Source: Cristatella mucedo
Lineage: Eukaryota > Bryozoa > Phylactolaemata > Cristatellidae
NCBI GenBank assembly: GCA_009760855.2
Contig: WPIO01000082.1
Coordinates: forward strand, 560,001-624,000
Direction of reading: 5' to 3'
Length of the DNA: 64,000 nucleotides
Shown: one piece after another, positions 1 through 12,230 of the stretch
Layout of the letters: each line of letters begins with the position of its first letter
How positions within the stretch are numbered: the first letter of the stretch is position 1
Notes under the pieces: model-generated
Seen by the model: only the letters and a program-made list of their open reading frames with translations
What the model was told of the DNA's origin: nothing
Databases searched by the model: none
Program-made: the position numbers and the translations under genes

Positions 1-1010
1 GGAGGAATGGAAAAACTAATTTATTGTCCATACGAGACCTGAGGGCACGAGGAGGCTGAAACTGGTGCAGCAGTTCAGCTAGGTATGGAGGAGCCAAGCC
101 GTGGCAGGTATTGTGGGTCTGGTAACACACTGCTCTGTATCCGTTGATCAACCCGGCAGCCATCTTTTAGCAAAGTGGTCAAACCTCTGGGATTTGCAAA
201 CTAGCCTTGCAGCCATATTCATAGCCAGCTGCAGTAGCTTAGTGGCTTTTTTTCAGTATCCCAGCCAAATGGGAATTACAATAATCAAGCCGAGACAGAA
301 CTAGGGAGCTAGTTAATTTTTTGCATGCCACTGTGGAAGACAGCTCCTAATCTTAGATAGGGATTGGAAGTGATCACAAGCTGTAGAAGCAGTCTTCTGA
401 ATGAAGCTTTCAAAATTTAGGCAGCTGTTGAAAGACACCTACATTTCGAGCACGTGGTGATGGTCGCACGACAGCATCACTGATTAGAAGAGAGAAGCTT
501 TTTAATCCAGCCACACGCTTACGGTGTCCTATGAGCAGCAGTTCGGTTTTATCGTCATTTAGTTTCAAGAAGTTTTCCGACATCCAGGATCGAATGTCGG
601 CAAGGCAAGCATTCAGTTTCTCAGTGGCTGCAGCAGATTCCGACGGTTTGAATGACAAATACAGATAATTATCGTCAGCATAAAAGTGATATCCTATTCC
701 ATGGGCCAGAATCACTTTTCCGAGAGGTTGAGTATATATGGAGAACAGCAATGAACCAAGGACGGACCCATGAGGGACTCCACAGGTGACTGGACTTGTG
801 GATGAGACCTGATTCCCACACGACATGGATTGAACACGATCAGACAAGAACGATGTAAACCATGCCAGTGCCTTGTCTTCCAGACCGATCGTTGGTCTTA
901 ATCGTTCAAGTAGGACATCACGATCAATGGTGTCGAAGGCAGCTGATAGATATAGTAGCGCTAGGGCAGCAAGATTCCCGTCAGGTTTGAGTCTTGCTGA
1001 TCAGTGCCAA
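1..1010 (-). mobile_element. LINE family 2, CR1/L2-like, RT and C-terminal part
   Basis: The reverse strand carries reverse transcriptase motifs at 410-847: GVPHGSVLG (domain 4), FYADDNYLYLSF (catalytic YADD) and FLKLNDDKTELLLIG. Further left are segments that also occur at 8100, 17650 and 45030 (the conserved gcagcagttcagctaggtat region). The copy runs off the left edge and has stop codons and frame breaks. Confidence 0.85.
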
Positions 1011-1784
1011 GTTTGCTAATAAAACACTTATGAAGGCACCACCGACGAGACTGCACTCATCGTATGTGCAAATGTAAAAAAATATAGAGTAGATGTGTCC
1101 AACAATCGAATAACTGTTTATGGTAAATTTCATAAGAAAAACACGCTATAAATGACACCTGAAGTTTTAACGATTTCCAAATGAAATAAATGCATTAAAA
1201 ACAACTAGGAAAACCATGTCTAAACCGCAAGTAAACCTGAAGCAGCATAACTACAAATAAAAATGTTACCGATCTCTGCATAATAATATGACTTGTGTTC
1301 CGACATGTTGAACCTTGGTACATGGATGATACATATAAATGCAATCAAACGTCATTGAATTTAATTATCTGCAATCGTGGACATTTACAGAAAAACTTAT
1401 CTAACCGAAATAAGAAATGAACTGAACAATGCATATGCACAAGCAAAGCGGAACTTATATTTGTAATTTCGAGTTGTTCTGTCAATTACTGGCCAAGTTA
1501 TGGAATTTACAAGGCAAGAAGCTACACTGTAAATGAAGCTGTCTAAAAGTGACAAGCATGTATCTCAACAAGCTGCAAACATATACCTCCATGTACCAAG
1601 GTTCAACAAGTCGGGACACAAGTCGTATATGATGCTGAGATCAGTAACATTTTTACATGTCTTTATCCTGCTTCCAGTTTATTTACATGTTAGACATAGT
1701 TTTTCTAATCGCTTTTTAATGCTCTCCTTGCATTTATAGGTGCCCCCTCTTCCACCTTCCACCTCCCCTGCCCGGATTCCAGAG
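1011..1784. other. AT-rich intergenic or intronic stretch
   Basis: No gene, repeat family or strong motif was recognised. Given the orientation of the p85 gene it is probably intronic, between the first nSH2 exon and an exon left of the window. Confidence 0.4.
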
Positions 1785-1887
1785 GGAGGAGAGAGAGAGG
1801 AAGAGGCAGAGGGAGAGGAAGAGGGAGAGGGGGAGAGCCAGACAGACAGACAGGGAGAGAGAGAGACAGGGAGAGAGAGACAGAGAC

Positions 1888-1983
<96 letters not shown>
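1785..1983. repeat. (GA)n microsatellite with imperfect edge
   Basis: A pure GA run of about 95 bp follows an imperfect GAGG/CAGA-rich lead-in. Open frames over it read as Arg-Glu or Leu-Ser repeats and are not genes. Confidence 0.97.
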
Positions 1984-1986
<3 letters not shown>

Positions 1987-2405
1987 GAGGCATCTCTTAC
2001 AGTAAGCAACACTTTAAACATGCTTCGAGAGCACGAGAAAAACCGACTTGGCCCTATCTACTATTTCAGTGCCTCGTGACAGCACAAACTGAGCTCACGA
2101 CACCAAATACAAGAAACTTACTGCAACGCTCACATACTATCAACTTCAACTGACTTGACTCAGTGATTAACGACAGATGATGAATCGAAGCTTCCAGATC
2201 GAAGCCTCAATCACTGGCATCCGAAGGTACCACCCACCAGTCCCCCCTCATCGGGCTGCTGTGGAACATTGCCTGTAGCCCCTCACGGCCACTCAAATCA
2301 CGTTAAGCAGCATTGCACCCTAAGCATGCAACGGAGCGGAAAGACAAGCGCTAATCGCTAGAGCTCGTCTACTAGAGCTGCGTAAGTGCGCACGCAGGCC
2401 ACCAC

Positions 2406-2625
2406 CTGAGTGTCAGTGTGTAGTCGCCGTGTGTCATATTGGTGGACGCCATGCGGACAAGGAACGACCCGTCGGCACTGTCGCTCAGCCGCTCGTTCAC
2501 TTCCTCCTTCGAGATGTCACCCCAGTACCATTCGGCATCTTCGAGCCTCATCGTGCCGGGGTCGAGCTGAATCAGTGGCTGCGGTGACATGGGCGGCCGC
2601 GGCACGGGCCTTGGGGCCTGTATAC
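2406..2625 (-). CDS. PIK3R1: p85 exon: proline-rich linker and first half of the nSH2 domain
   Basis: The 220-nt exon encodes [14 protein letters not shown], a linker rich in PxxP motifs, and then the nSH2 start [33 protein letters not shown] and HGDYTLTL. It is nearly superimposable on the p85 nSH2 signature [18 protein letters not shown]...GTFLVRDAS...HGDYTLTLR. The phosphotyrosine-binding arginine of FLVR is present. A two-residue NM-T-H insertion-like variation occurs before HGDY. The exon stops at CTCAG|GTGGTG, so the second half of the SH2, the iSH2 coiled coil and the cSH2 lie left of position 1. This exon gives the firmest family assignment. Confidence 0.95.
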
Positions 2626-3339
2626 CTGCGATCGATATCAAGATGCTGTAGAAAAAAATGGATACAGCAAGCAAAGAAAAATATACCTAGGTAAAAAATC
2701 AGTCCCCGCCCAGTGCAGATAAATGCAGCCACGCCAGGTCAGCTGGCCGGCGGCTACTAAAACATCACGTGGCTGACAGAGCACCTGCAAAAGTGGCCGC
2801 TGCTGCTGTTAGGGCAACAATCGGCTAGACGGCATGCAGACCCGGCTTGCACGAGCATGAGCTGCCACTACAAGAGTGGCTTCACACGTTCGGTAAGTGC
2901 CCACGACAGAATTTTAAGTCACGATCTTTGAATCATTTGCTTGAATAGGCCGAGCAATCCCACCCCTAAAAGGCAGACCGTGTGGCCGCAACGTTTTCAG
3001 TCTCCCTTGACAAAATTGGACCGATTAATGCTTCCGTGAAGCCATGGCCACCTGCTGCAAGTGAAGAGTCACAATCTGCAGCCTCCTTTAGGAAGCTTTT
3101 CAACTGAGATGCTCGGGTAGAATGACTGAGGCCAGAAAAATAAAGAGATAATCCTATGACAAACATTCTTCAGACTTCATGGATGGTAAGCAATAGACTA
3201 GCTGTAGCTCCAGCTTTTTATGCTTCATTCGAGCTTTTACAAGAGCCGTTCAAGAGTTCATCGTTGGACCAATACTCAATAAGCCACGATCGGATTATGA
3301 CGAACTCACACTGATTATAGCATAGCCAAGCCTCAACAG
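2626..3339 (-). other. p85 intron, unique sequence
   Basis: Intron between the exons at 4741-4814 and 2406-2625. This part has no recognisable exon or repeat until the LINE at 3340. Confidence 0.5.
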
Positions 3340-4480
3340 GCAATATAATAATAATAATAATAATAATAATAACACACTTGACAAAGCGCCCTCAGAGAAC
3401 TCAATCTCTTTCGAGGTGCTTTCATTTACTGCAACAAAAATACGATCGAATGGTTAGTGCTCGATAAAAAACAAGAATAACATGGTTAGGGGTGGCATGC
3501 ACAGGATCAGCATGCAAGTATGGTTAGTGGCAGCATGCAGTGTCAGCACGCATTAGCACATCAAGGACGAATCACAGGGACCCACTAAATGCTGTCATAA
3601 ATAGGTGCATTTTTAGTTTCTTTTTAAATGTGGTCAAGTCAGGGGCTGTCGTGATGCAAGTCGGGATTGAGTTCCATGCTTTGAGAGCATACAAACTAAA
3701 TGCACGGTCTCCAAAGGATTTGAGGTTTGTACGAGGTATAGATAAAAAGTTCGATTCTTAAAAGCAGGTGGTACGATGCTTAGCCTGGTGAAGCAGTAGA
3801 TCTGATTGGTAGGCTGGAGCCAAAGAATGATGAGACCTAAAAGTGAGTGACAAAACCTTGAAGTCGATGCACTGCTTGACTGGTAGCCAGTGCAGGTCGG
3901 CGAGAAGTTGTGTGATGTGGCAGCTGCGACGCTCATGACAGACAAGCCTAGGTGCAGAGTTTTGCACCAACTGTAAGTGCCTGATTGCACATGCTGGTAG
4001 GCCAGCAAGCAGTGAGTTACAGAAGTCAAGACAGGATTTCACAAATGCATGGACTAATTTGACGTGGAACCCCTGTCTAAACGAGCCCTAACTTTAGCAA
4101 TGTTATGTAGCTGAAAGTAGGCAGACTTGACTGTGCAGCTGATGTGGTCGTCTAACAAGAGGTCACTTTGGAACATGACACCTAGATTTCGTGCAGATTC
4201 AACAGGAGATATGCTGGCATAGCCGATTTTGATAGTTAGCTTCTTCAATTTCTGAATCACACTTGGTTTGCCCATAACTAGAAAGTTAGTTTTATCATCA
4301 TTCAATTTATGAAAATTTGCTGCCATCCATGTGTGGATGTCATCAATACATGCAGCAAGGGCGTTAAGAGAATTCGAACTGCTGGAGAGCTGGGAGAGAT
4401 CAAAGTAAAGGTACAACTGAGTGTCATCCACATAGAAGTGAAAGCCTATTCCCCGTCTAAGCCTAGGGTTAAGGTGCTCG
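3340..4480 (-). mobile_element. LINE family 1, 3' part (RT to 3' end)
   Basis: On the plus strand it begins with (TAA)n, the element's 3' tail read backwards, then the conserved 3' hairpin region, and then RT C-terminal fragments. Reverse-strand peptides include FHFYVDDTQLYLYF (variant of FYADD), HKLNDDKTNFLVMGKPS and ARNLGVMFQSDLLLDDHIS. The frame is broken near 4040 and the copy is 5'-truncated. Confidence 0.9.
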
Positions 4481-4740
4481 CTCTTTATGACGCAGATTTC
4501 TCTTATATCGTCTGCATGCAATCTAGGTGTCCTGCTGCTATGTGACCTTGCACAACGTAATCACGTCGGCCCCATACTTAAGCCCAGAATCGTACTGCTC
4601 AGACTGCCTCCATTAGAACCGCTCTCTTCCCGTGGTGTGACTAACGACATAGGTTCAGAAGTTCGGGTAGCTGAGTCTGAAATTCCGGTCGCAGCGTCGC
4701 AACAACAGTAAAAAAAATGCACCCTTGAGAAATTGCCTAC

Positions 4741-4814
4741 CTGCTCCCCAGATTCCCAGCTGCAGTAGTCGCTCGAACACTGCCTGGTGGAACTGAGCAT
4801 TCTTGACAATATTA
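4741..4814 (-). CDS. PIK3R1: p85 exon: end of BH domain
   Basis: The 74-nt exon has acceptor attcttttgcttttcag and donor GTAGGC (1+72+1 nt). It encodes INIVKNAQFHQAVFERLLQL followed by GIWGAG. It is consistent with the last RhoGAP helix, which follows LLRP in the preceding exon. Its phases fit both neighbours exactly and it is the only exon needed to link them. Homology at this end of the domain is weak, so the call leans on splice sites and phase. Confidence 0.75.
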
Positions 4815-5629
4815 CTGAAAAGCAAAAGAATTTCCTTCAAGCATTACTTGGCGATCCAACGGTCAAGCAGCGGGATCGGCGGCAGGGTCAAATGAATCCC
4901 GGAGAGGAGCGCAGAGTTGGCTGCAGCTTTCGCTCTGCCGACCCGAGCGCAGGGCAGAGTGCATTTCTTCAAACCAGCAAGCGGAACAGCAAAAGAGTCC
5001 AAAAGGCGGCCACATTGCAGCCCCACGTCGGTACAAGAAAATACAAATAATTGGCTCACGTGTCGGCAGAGGCCTTGCCAAGCCTTGTCACGGTCCCGTG
5101 AGCTGCTCGTCCCACCCCCCCACCGACCCACCCCGACGTCATACTGGGAAGCCGTCGAGAGTGGCCTTCTAGCATTGCCTATCATCTCGACCGGCTATCG
5201 GTGGCACAGATCTGTCGAAGGTCTCGAGCTGAGAGTCTGAGCGTACTCTGCCACACTCGTACCCGCCCAGCTTTGCCGCGCTGGCAATCTGACTGACAAA
5301 GACGTTTTAAGAGACTCGGTAGAGTCACAGTTCACTTCCTAAACAGGCCGTACGAGCGGCAACACCAAGGGCCGGCAGGAAGAATTCGTGTTCAGGAAGC
5401 CAGCGTCGTGGGCGGTCGATCAGCGCTTGCCGACGAAGCGCTGACGTAGGCGTCGCACGTTCAGCTTCATCGGAAAAGCCGGTCTTGTTTTCACTGACAA
5501 GACGTGGGAACGTGAGTGTGCACACTCGGAAAACGTGCGTGCACGAAATCGACGGCTACTTTGACGGCGGTAGCGGCCCCATACAGCCCAAGCCGCGCCC
5601 TCTCGCCCAAGCTTGGCATAGGCGCTCAC
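4815..5629 (-). other. p85 intron, GC-richer unique sequence
   Basis: Intron between 5630-5828 and 4741-4814. Several overlapping open frames occur on both strands, but none shows domain similarity or fits the splice phases. Nothing else was recognised. Confidence 0.5.
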
Positions 5630-5828
5630 ATGATCCGCTCACGAGCCGGTCGCAGGATGATGTGGCAAAAGACGGTGCCCAGCCGCAGCGGTCGGTCAGG
5701 CTGCGGCTGCGAGGAGCAGATCCGGCAGAAGTGCGCCATCATCAGCATCAGAACCGAGTGGTGGTGCGGTGGCAGCTCGTTGACCAGGCGCGAGAGCTCG
5801 GCGCTGCTGCGCGCTCTGTCGTCCACAC
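5630..5828 (-). CDS. PIK3R1: p85 exon: C-terminal RhoGAP/BH segment
   Basis: The 199-nt exon has acceptor gcatgcttgtag and donor GTGAGC. It encodes ELSRLVNELPPHHHSVLMLM and then MAHFCRICSSQ, a linker, and LGTVFCHIILRPARERI. It aligns with the RhoGAP stretch LLxxLPxxHxxxLxxLxxHLxxV followed by NLAxVFGPxLLRP. The asparagine of the NLA motif, important for catalysis in active RhoGAPs, is not evident here (RLGTVF). Vertebrate p85 also diverges at this site. It enters with 2 nt (completing Arg) and leaves with 2 nt (completing Ile). Confidence 0.88.
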
Positions 5829-6519
5829 CTACAAGCATGCAGCTGCACGCACTAGCCAGACCCATGTCATTCGGTCCAAATCGACAGGAATCGGAACCGA
5901 GGTCGCACTGCTGGTGAACCTCATGCTCCAGAATAGTGCCAAATCAGCAAGGCAGCTTTGCAAACTCTCGCAGCTGCACAGCAGCTGCACGGCATGTGCG
6001 CAACGCCCGACTCACACCGGTAGTAAATGTATGCAGCACTGGCTTACCGTGGACATGCACCAGGCAAACTCCTCTTGCTTTCTCTTTCCATCCCACTATC
6101 CCGCTCCCTCTTCTCTCTGATCCACTCCTAGCACTAAGCAGGCATTCAGGCAGGAATAGCAAGCATTCGTACCACGGCAACCGTTCTATCATGCCCACTT
6201 TGACAAGTGACAGGGATGATTTCTACAAGGTACACATCGTTGCCTCAGCGATTCTTATTCTCACGATTTTTTACTCTCAAATCAGGATGTCCTTCTGGTC
6301 ACCTCATACATATACTTTCAACAGCAGATACCAAGCTGAAAGGTCTCTTAAGAAGCCTCATGGTCGAAATCCAATTTTCAAATGCACCCCATGCTGATAC
6401 AAGGCACCACTACTAACAATGATGCAGCAGCATATTCAAAGAAAACTAAGATTATGACAGCTTGCAGGTAAAAAACTGTGCTCATGAAGTCTATTGCTTC
6501 TAGATCCACCAAATACAAC

Positions 6520-7730
6520 CCCGTGGGCCGTCCTTAACATTTGCCTATGGAATGCACATTCCAAGTCCAACAAAACCCAAATCATACGCACAATCAATGA
6601 TTGTTGACAACGCCTCGACCAAATGTCTGACTATAACCAAAATCTTTCTTTCACACCCAGAGGTCAACTAAATCAGGTGGTAGAGGAGCAATTCATGCTA
6701 GTTCCTTGTTGATTTTAAGCAATTTGCAGTTCCCTCGAAGCAGTCTTTCAAATATATTGCATTGAGACACCCGCCCAACCGTAAGCTACCAAAAGTGGCA
6801 ATCTTCTATCACCCACTGAGTATAGAAACTTGCTTTATTTCAGATTTTTTCATATGTCACTTCTACCATATGTCCAGAAATCGCCCTTCCTAGTATCGGA
6901 TTATTTTAACACTCATTTTGATAACCCTGCTGGCTTATTTATATGCCACATTTTGCTCATTGGCTAATTCAATTTCTCTTGAAACTCACGTGCATGGCCC
7001 CACTATCATCAAAGGACACACTGTCGATGAGATATTCTCTTGCGATTGCATGCTTTCAACTTCTACTATTAACAAAGCCTGCAATCTGACAACACGGGAA
7101 TCTCTATTTCTCTGCAGTATGTATCTTGGTCGGCATCGAAAATTGCCTGCAAATCATAAAACCTAAAGAATGTTGATATATCGAAGCTGTCTGCAAAAAC
7201 ATCTTCATAAATATATGAATGCAATTTATTTGCATAGCGCCCTAAGAGAACTTAATCTCTTTCCTGTGCTTTACAAATGCCGCAGGGCTCAAGCCTACGA
7301 CCTAGATCGTTGAAGGTGAGCACCATACCCATGGGCCAAACCAGGGCGACTTCCTCAAAATTCTCCATGTAACCTACTGTCACTGATGGAACGTTTTAGC
7401 CTGATGCTTGCCGAAAGACATGGTTTACTACAGGTGTTTAACTAGTTGGGAATACTAAATGCAATCTTAAAAAAAACATACGGAAGATCAGATCGACTGG
7501 CCATCGATTGGCATGCGAGGACTATTCTAGGCCGCACCAATTCATCCTAGTTAAAGCTAAGTGTAGCTACTATAGGAGCATAGTGCAAATTACAGATGCA
7601 TAATTAAAAGAAATGTTGATGTCGACCATCACCACACTATCTCTCTAGCCACACCCAAGTCATCGCCATGCCTAGTGATCCTTGCAATCATCTAGCCAAT
7701 CGTTTTTCCTATTCCTTTGTAATGAAATGT
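6520..7730 (+). mobile_element. Degraded LINE family 1 on plus strand, endonuclease part
   Basis: Plus-strand frames contain LNICLWNAHSKSNKTQIIRT, typical of the start of an APE-type LINE endonuclease. Further on are DYFNTHFDNPA and VHGPTIIKGHTVDEIFS (GDFNIHVDDP and HVTGPTHxxGHTLDLVIS type). Multiple stops are present. A short reversed LINE 3' piece (about 7225-7290) is embedded. Sequence near 7670-7720 matches the pre-RT region of the 52.7-55.0 kb copy. Confidence 0.7.
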
Positions 7731-8280
7731 AATGCATCTCCGTCTGTAACTCCACAAAGACTTATTCGGGTGTTATGCAGGAGAGTTTTGTATATCGCAC
7801 TCACAGCCTAAGCGGCTTTCGGTACACATTCGGTAGCCAACAGACTTCATCTCACGCAAAAAAGAGAAAGTGGGAAGCATAGCAGGGTCAGGACAGCAGT
7901 TGAGGCAGTGAGTAGCATGGAAGTAGCATCTCAGGACCGTTGGAAAGGATGTGCCATAGTCGGCAGCATGAGAGTAGTTGTCGTTGCGTAAGAATTGTGG
8001 AAGCGAGTTCCACAGTCTAGGACCTGCAGAGTCAGGACAGCTAGGACAGCTGATGTCGCCAACGGTCTTTAAGCGGAGGAATGAAACAGCTAATCTATTG
8101 TCCATAAAGGACCTGAGGGCACGAGGAGGCTGGAACTCGTGCAGCAGCTCAGCTAGGTATAGAGAAGCCAAGCCGTTGTGGGCCTTGTGACTTGGCGTAT
8201 GAACTTTGTGAGTAAGATAGACAAAGGCAGAAAGTCCATCCCTAAAGTAACATCCTCCTTGAAGTATTCAACATATCTTT
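7731..8280 (-). mobile_element. LINE family 2, 3' end inserted in the plus-strand LINE
   Basis: It starts with the family 2 terminus (gtaatgcatctccgtctgtaac) and continues with the RT C-terminal end. Reverse-strand ORF 7773-8171 reads YLAELLHEFQPPRALRSFMD then RLKTVGD and GPRLWNSLPQFLRN, typical of CR1-group LINE C termini. It splits the plus-strand LINE 6520-9950. Confidence 0.85.
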
Positions 8281-9950
8281 CGGGCTCTAACTTGAATGTC
8301 CACCACAAAGCCGGCCCCTGATGCCTGTATCTCGAATTTTGAATCCCAGTCTAAGAAGACTGCTAGCCGTTTAGACCTCATGCCTACTGCTCTTTCTGGG
8401 ATGCCTAGACTGACTGGTACGACTTGCATAGCTAACAAGTACATTTGCCCTCAAATGCAGGTTCAGTACCACCATCTTTCAAAGAGGCTATTGTCAGGCT
8501 ACTCATTAAAAAGCCGACAACATACCAAGAGAACTTAATTAAAGCAACTTCCACCCAGTCCCCTCAATGCCGTTCATATCAAAGACAGTGTAACGAGTAC
8601 GGTCAGACCAGTTACAGACTTACATCAAAACTTCTAACCTAGAAATTTCTAGTCATGTTTTAGAGCTAATTACACCAAACAGTACTGCTGCTGGCATAAC
8701 TACCGACATTCACAGGAATGCTGACTTAGGTAGCCTTACTGCTAGATATGCTCGTATTGATATCATTGATCACCATGTCCTTCTTAAGAGCCTGCAGTCT
8801 CGCCTAGGACTGGTTTAGGTTACAAGTGAGATAATTCAGAAAGTAGATGCCAACGCCAACGGTCATATAGAGCCTTAAAAATTAAGGTGTGCCCCATGGA
8901 TCTGTTTTAGGATCACTCTTATTGACAATGTATACTCTTCCCCTTACCTATAAATTACCAGACTAAATTTAGGCTTTTTTAATGCAGATAACACACTGTA
9001 ACAGTGCTTCAATCCTTCTTTACCTTCCAGCATCTCAAACTCTCTCAGCTTGCAGCATGTATTGCTGACATTCGTGTTTAGATGACAGGAAACTTTCTCA
9101 AATTGAGTGATGATAAATAACTTACTAATTATGGGCAAACCTAAGGTCACTCAGAAATTGAATTGCCTAACCCTCTATAGTGGCTCGGCCAGCAAATCGT
9201 CTGCAGCCTCTGTATGGAATCTGGATGTCCTCTTCCAAAATGACTATTCACTAGAATGACTCGATGATCACATCAGCTCCACAGTCAAGCCTGTCTTCTT
9301 TTCACGAATGTAATATTGGAAAATTTGGGCTTGCTTAGATAAGGAGATCATAACCAAGCTGGTGCATGCATTTTTGACATCTGGCTAGGTTTCAGTAACT
9401 CACTTACTTATAGGTCTTCCTGTCTGCGCAATCCAATGCCTACAGTTGGTGCAAAATCTGGCAGTAAGCCTTGTCTGTCGTGCCACATGACATTAATCAA
9501 AACTGGCTCCCATTCAAGCAGCGCATCGAAATCAATCAATGGAAATAAAAAAAAATCACTCACCTTTAGGTCGCTCCATCTCTTGCTCCGGCCTATCTGT
9601 CTGAATTACTTCCAAAACCTGCTCTCTCCCCACCTGCTCTCCAGACTAGGGTCGTTACCTTGTGCATCTACCAAACTTCAAATCGCTCAGAGAACGTGCC
9701 CCCAGTTCCTATGCTTCCATAGCCTGGATATGACTACCGACTGATATCACATCATCTCCTGATTTGAAAGACATTCAAAAAAGCTAAAAACCTTCTCCGC
9801 ATGAGTTGCCCTTGGTGTGCCTAAGTGTTCTGAAATTGTGCATGCTATGACTAACCAATAGGCGTGCTTCTTTTTGCCTGGAAAAAGATTTGGTTCACTA
9901 CGGGTTTTCTATCAATTTTTAGTATCATTATCCATGTATGCCTGAACATT
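8281..9950 (+). mobile_element. Degraded LINE family 1 on plus strand, RT part and 3' region
   Basis: Fragments parallel the minus-strand copy at 53-55 kb: SQSKKTASRLDLMPT near 8340, a broken palm region near 8750-8830, and a C-terminal region near 9240-9730. There are many frameshifts and stops. It continues the copy interrupted at 7730. Confidence 0.8.
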
Positions 9951-10672
9951 TCTGTTCGTTTTTGACATGCCTCTGGCACTAAATTTCAAGTTGCTTCGGC
10001 GTGAACTAAGATGAATATCGTCATCTCCAGTTGTTTGATCTGCATTTACAGTATCGACTTTCCTCCTAAGTTGGCACCGACTTGACCCCAAATTCCTTCT
10101 GGTTTTAGCTTATTAAGTCACTAGATCTTGTGATGGAGCCAAATCGGCCGACTATTGAGCAGTAGGAGCTGCTCCTATTTAAAGCTTCCTTGTTGTACCA
10201 GGCAGCCAATAAAAACTGCAGAGGCGAGTTACACACGAACGCATGCACACACACACCCACCCGCCCGCTGGCCCGCTAGCCAAGCGGCAATGGCTACGCA
10301 TTGCTGACACTATAAGCCACGGATTGGCCGGCAGCCGAGCTGCTAAGAACAAAGACAGCACACTGAGTGTTACTGCTAGAAGCAGCACAGTGCAGTCTGA
10401 ATGTGCCACACTTTGACAATTATTGAAAAGACAAAGAGCCACCAATTCAATTAAGCCAAGATGTCAATAGGACTGTGTAAGCAGTGGCTGCATGTAGGTT
10501 TCCCTCCTCGATTCGGCCTCTACGGACATGTCAACAAATCCTGATCACTTATTGCTCGGTAACAGTTACAGTACGGCATAAGAGTTACAAGATGTATAGA
10601 CATGCAGAAGTACTGACAGCAACTGACCAAAGCCATAAAGCAGCCATGGCGACTGACGACGACAGTACTCAC
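9951..10672 (-). other. p85 intron, unique sequence
   Basis: Intron 3' of the exon at 10673-10804. No exon or repeat was recognised except a short CA/CC-rich stretch near 10245. Confidence 0.4.
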
Positions 10673-10804
10673 GGACAGCCTCGATGAAGTCCTCATACAA
10701 TTCTACAGGAATCAGCGGATTTGGAAGCTCACGCAAGTACTTCTTGATAATGCCGGCAATGGTGGGGCTGTCGTACTCGTTAAGATCGATCTCATATGGC
10801 GTTG
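10673..10804 (-). CDS. PIK3R1: p85 exon: RhoGAP/BH core (KKYLRELPNPLIP)
   Basis: The 132-nt exon has acceptor gtcttttcattgtag and consensus donor GTGAGT. It encodes YEIDLNEYDSPTIAGIIKK followed by YLRELPNPLIPVELYEDFI. This is the most conserved RhoGAP block (K-x-Y-L-R-E-L-P-x-P-L-I-P), including the lysine next to it. The wording LPNPxIP is the same as in vertebrate p85 BH domains. It enters with 2 nt and leaves with 1 nt. Confidence 0.93.
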
Positions 10805-11552
10805 CTACAATGAAAAGACATCAATATGGCATTTCTCCAGAATAAACTGCACAAACCAATTCTAGTTGCAGCAGCAGGCTGTTCATTCAGATCTATCTTA
10901 CCCGGCTTTGCCACAGTGACAAGACATAAAAAAGCATTTCTGTCTCAAACACCAATCTACTGCCTGGTAGGACAGTTTGGACCTGTATCGATCGTTATGT
11001 GAGCATGTTTACCCCAACCTATGGCAGTGCCACTGCCTAACTGTTGTCGCACGCCGGTACTAGGCTTGGCCCCTCACCCGACCTTAGCTAGAGAATCGCA
11101 GTGTAGCACTCCTGCTGCTAGGCGGGAGCCTAGACACTAGACAATCGGAGCAAAGCGTTCCTGAGTCCAGCTGACATTTCCTGCTAGAGGCAACGTCTGA
11201 CTTGAGTTAAAAAGACAGCATTGTCGAGTACTGTTTAGTACGAAAGTTTTCTAAAGTCGTTGCTATTCAGCAAGCCTACCTATTAAGCACACCTACGCAT
11301 ACAGCACACCTGTGCTACTAAGCAACGAAATGCATTCTACAGAACACGGTCTGGTTGTACTTGGACAAAGCATCAGTATATATCATATCATAAGTATATA
11401 TCATATGTCATAAGCATATACAGCATGCAAATAAGGAGAGCACGACTATGGTGTAGGCCGTGCAAATGAACCCTTAAAGCAACCATAAGCGCGATCTGAA
11501 CAGCCCAGACCAGACCAGACACTAGACAAACAGACAAGACAAGCAAGACAGA

Positions 11553-11553
<1 letters not shown>
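10805..11553 (-). other. p85 intron, unique sequence
   Basis: Nothing recognisable apart from a short duplicated catatca/tatatcat motif near 11380-11420. Confidence 0.4.

Positions 11554-11616
<63 letters not shown>
11554..11616. repeat. (TG)n microsatellite
   Basis: A pure TG run of about 62 bp abuts a LINE family 1 3' end, so it may have replaced or grown from the element's tail. Confidence 0.97.
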
Positions 11617-11620
<4 letters not shown>

Positions 11621-11720
11621 TTTATATAGCACCCTCAGAGAACTGAATCTCTTTCAAGGCATTTTACAGATGCTGTATAAAAAGCATTACCAAATGATTG
11701 GTAGTAACATCCGCAAGCCA
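11617..11720 (-). mobile_element. LINE family 1 3'-end fragment
   Basis: It contains the conserved 3' terminal block (tagcaccctcagagaactgaatctctttcaaggc read on the plus strand in two parts) and then decays. Confidence 0.75.
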
Positions 11721-12073
11721 ATGGTACAGCATAAGCAGACATATGCACATGAAGGACGAAACTGCTCCACCACAAATGCGTACGAACTGCAAGCACTGGC
11801 AAATGCTACCCGAGTGTGGCATCATAAATGGAGAGAATACACGTTCCGGTAATGCATACACAGACACTTGACCACCAGAGCAGTGGCTCATCAGCAGCAA
11901 AGACTGCCCACCAGTGTAACTCTAACTTTTAACCCACACTGGTTCTTCACTCATGGAGATTCTCTCTTGCATCTTCACAACGAGCCATACTTCCCCATTT
12001 ACAACCATGGCCCATTCTCTCGCCTGGGCATCTGCTGCCCAACTGCATGACTGTGTCTATGCACATTACTAGA

Positions 12074-12230
12074 TGATTCAACAGCCTCTTTTGCATAACG
12101 ATGGAAGAGCCTTTACGGCTATCACCATCGCTTGCAGCAGCAATAAAGGATCGCCCACCGTAAGATTCGAACACACGACCTCGGAACCGAGGTCGTGAAA
12201 GTAACGGCCATACCTAGTGTGCCATCACGG
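12074..12230 (-). mobile_element. tRNA-derived SINE, copy 1
   Basis: On the minus strand it reads ATGGCACACTAGGTATGGCC..., then the hairpin ACGACCTCGGTTCCGAGGTCGT, then TGTTCGAATCTTACGG (pol III B box like), GGGCGATCC, and a tail ending in GGCTGTTGAATCA. The same layout is seen in six other copies. Confidence 0.85.

Noticed and set aside
1679-2153. Ser-Leu and Arg-Glu repeat proteins
   Set aside because: Translations of a (GA)n microsatellite in different frames. The same applies at 14.5, 17.8, 20.7 and 32.8 kb.
12074-12230. True tRNA gene
   Set aside because: The A/B-box-containing segment is repeated seven times with a common non-tRNA tail and has degraded stems, so it is a SINE, not a functional tRNA.
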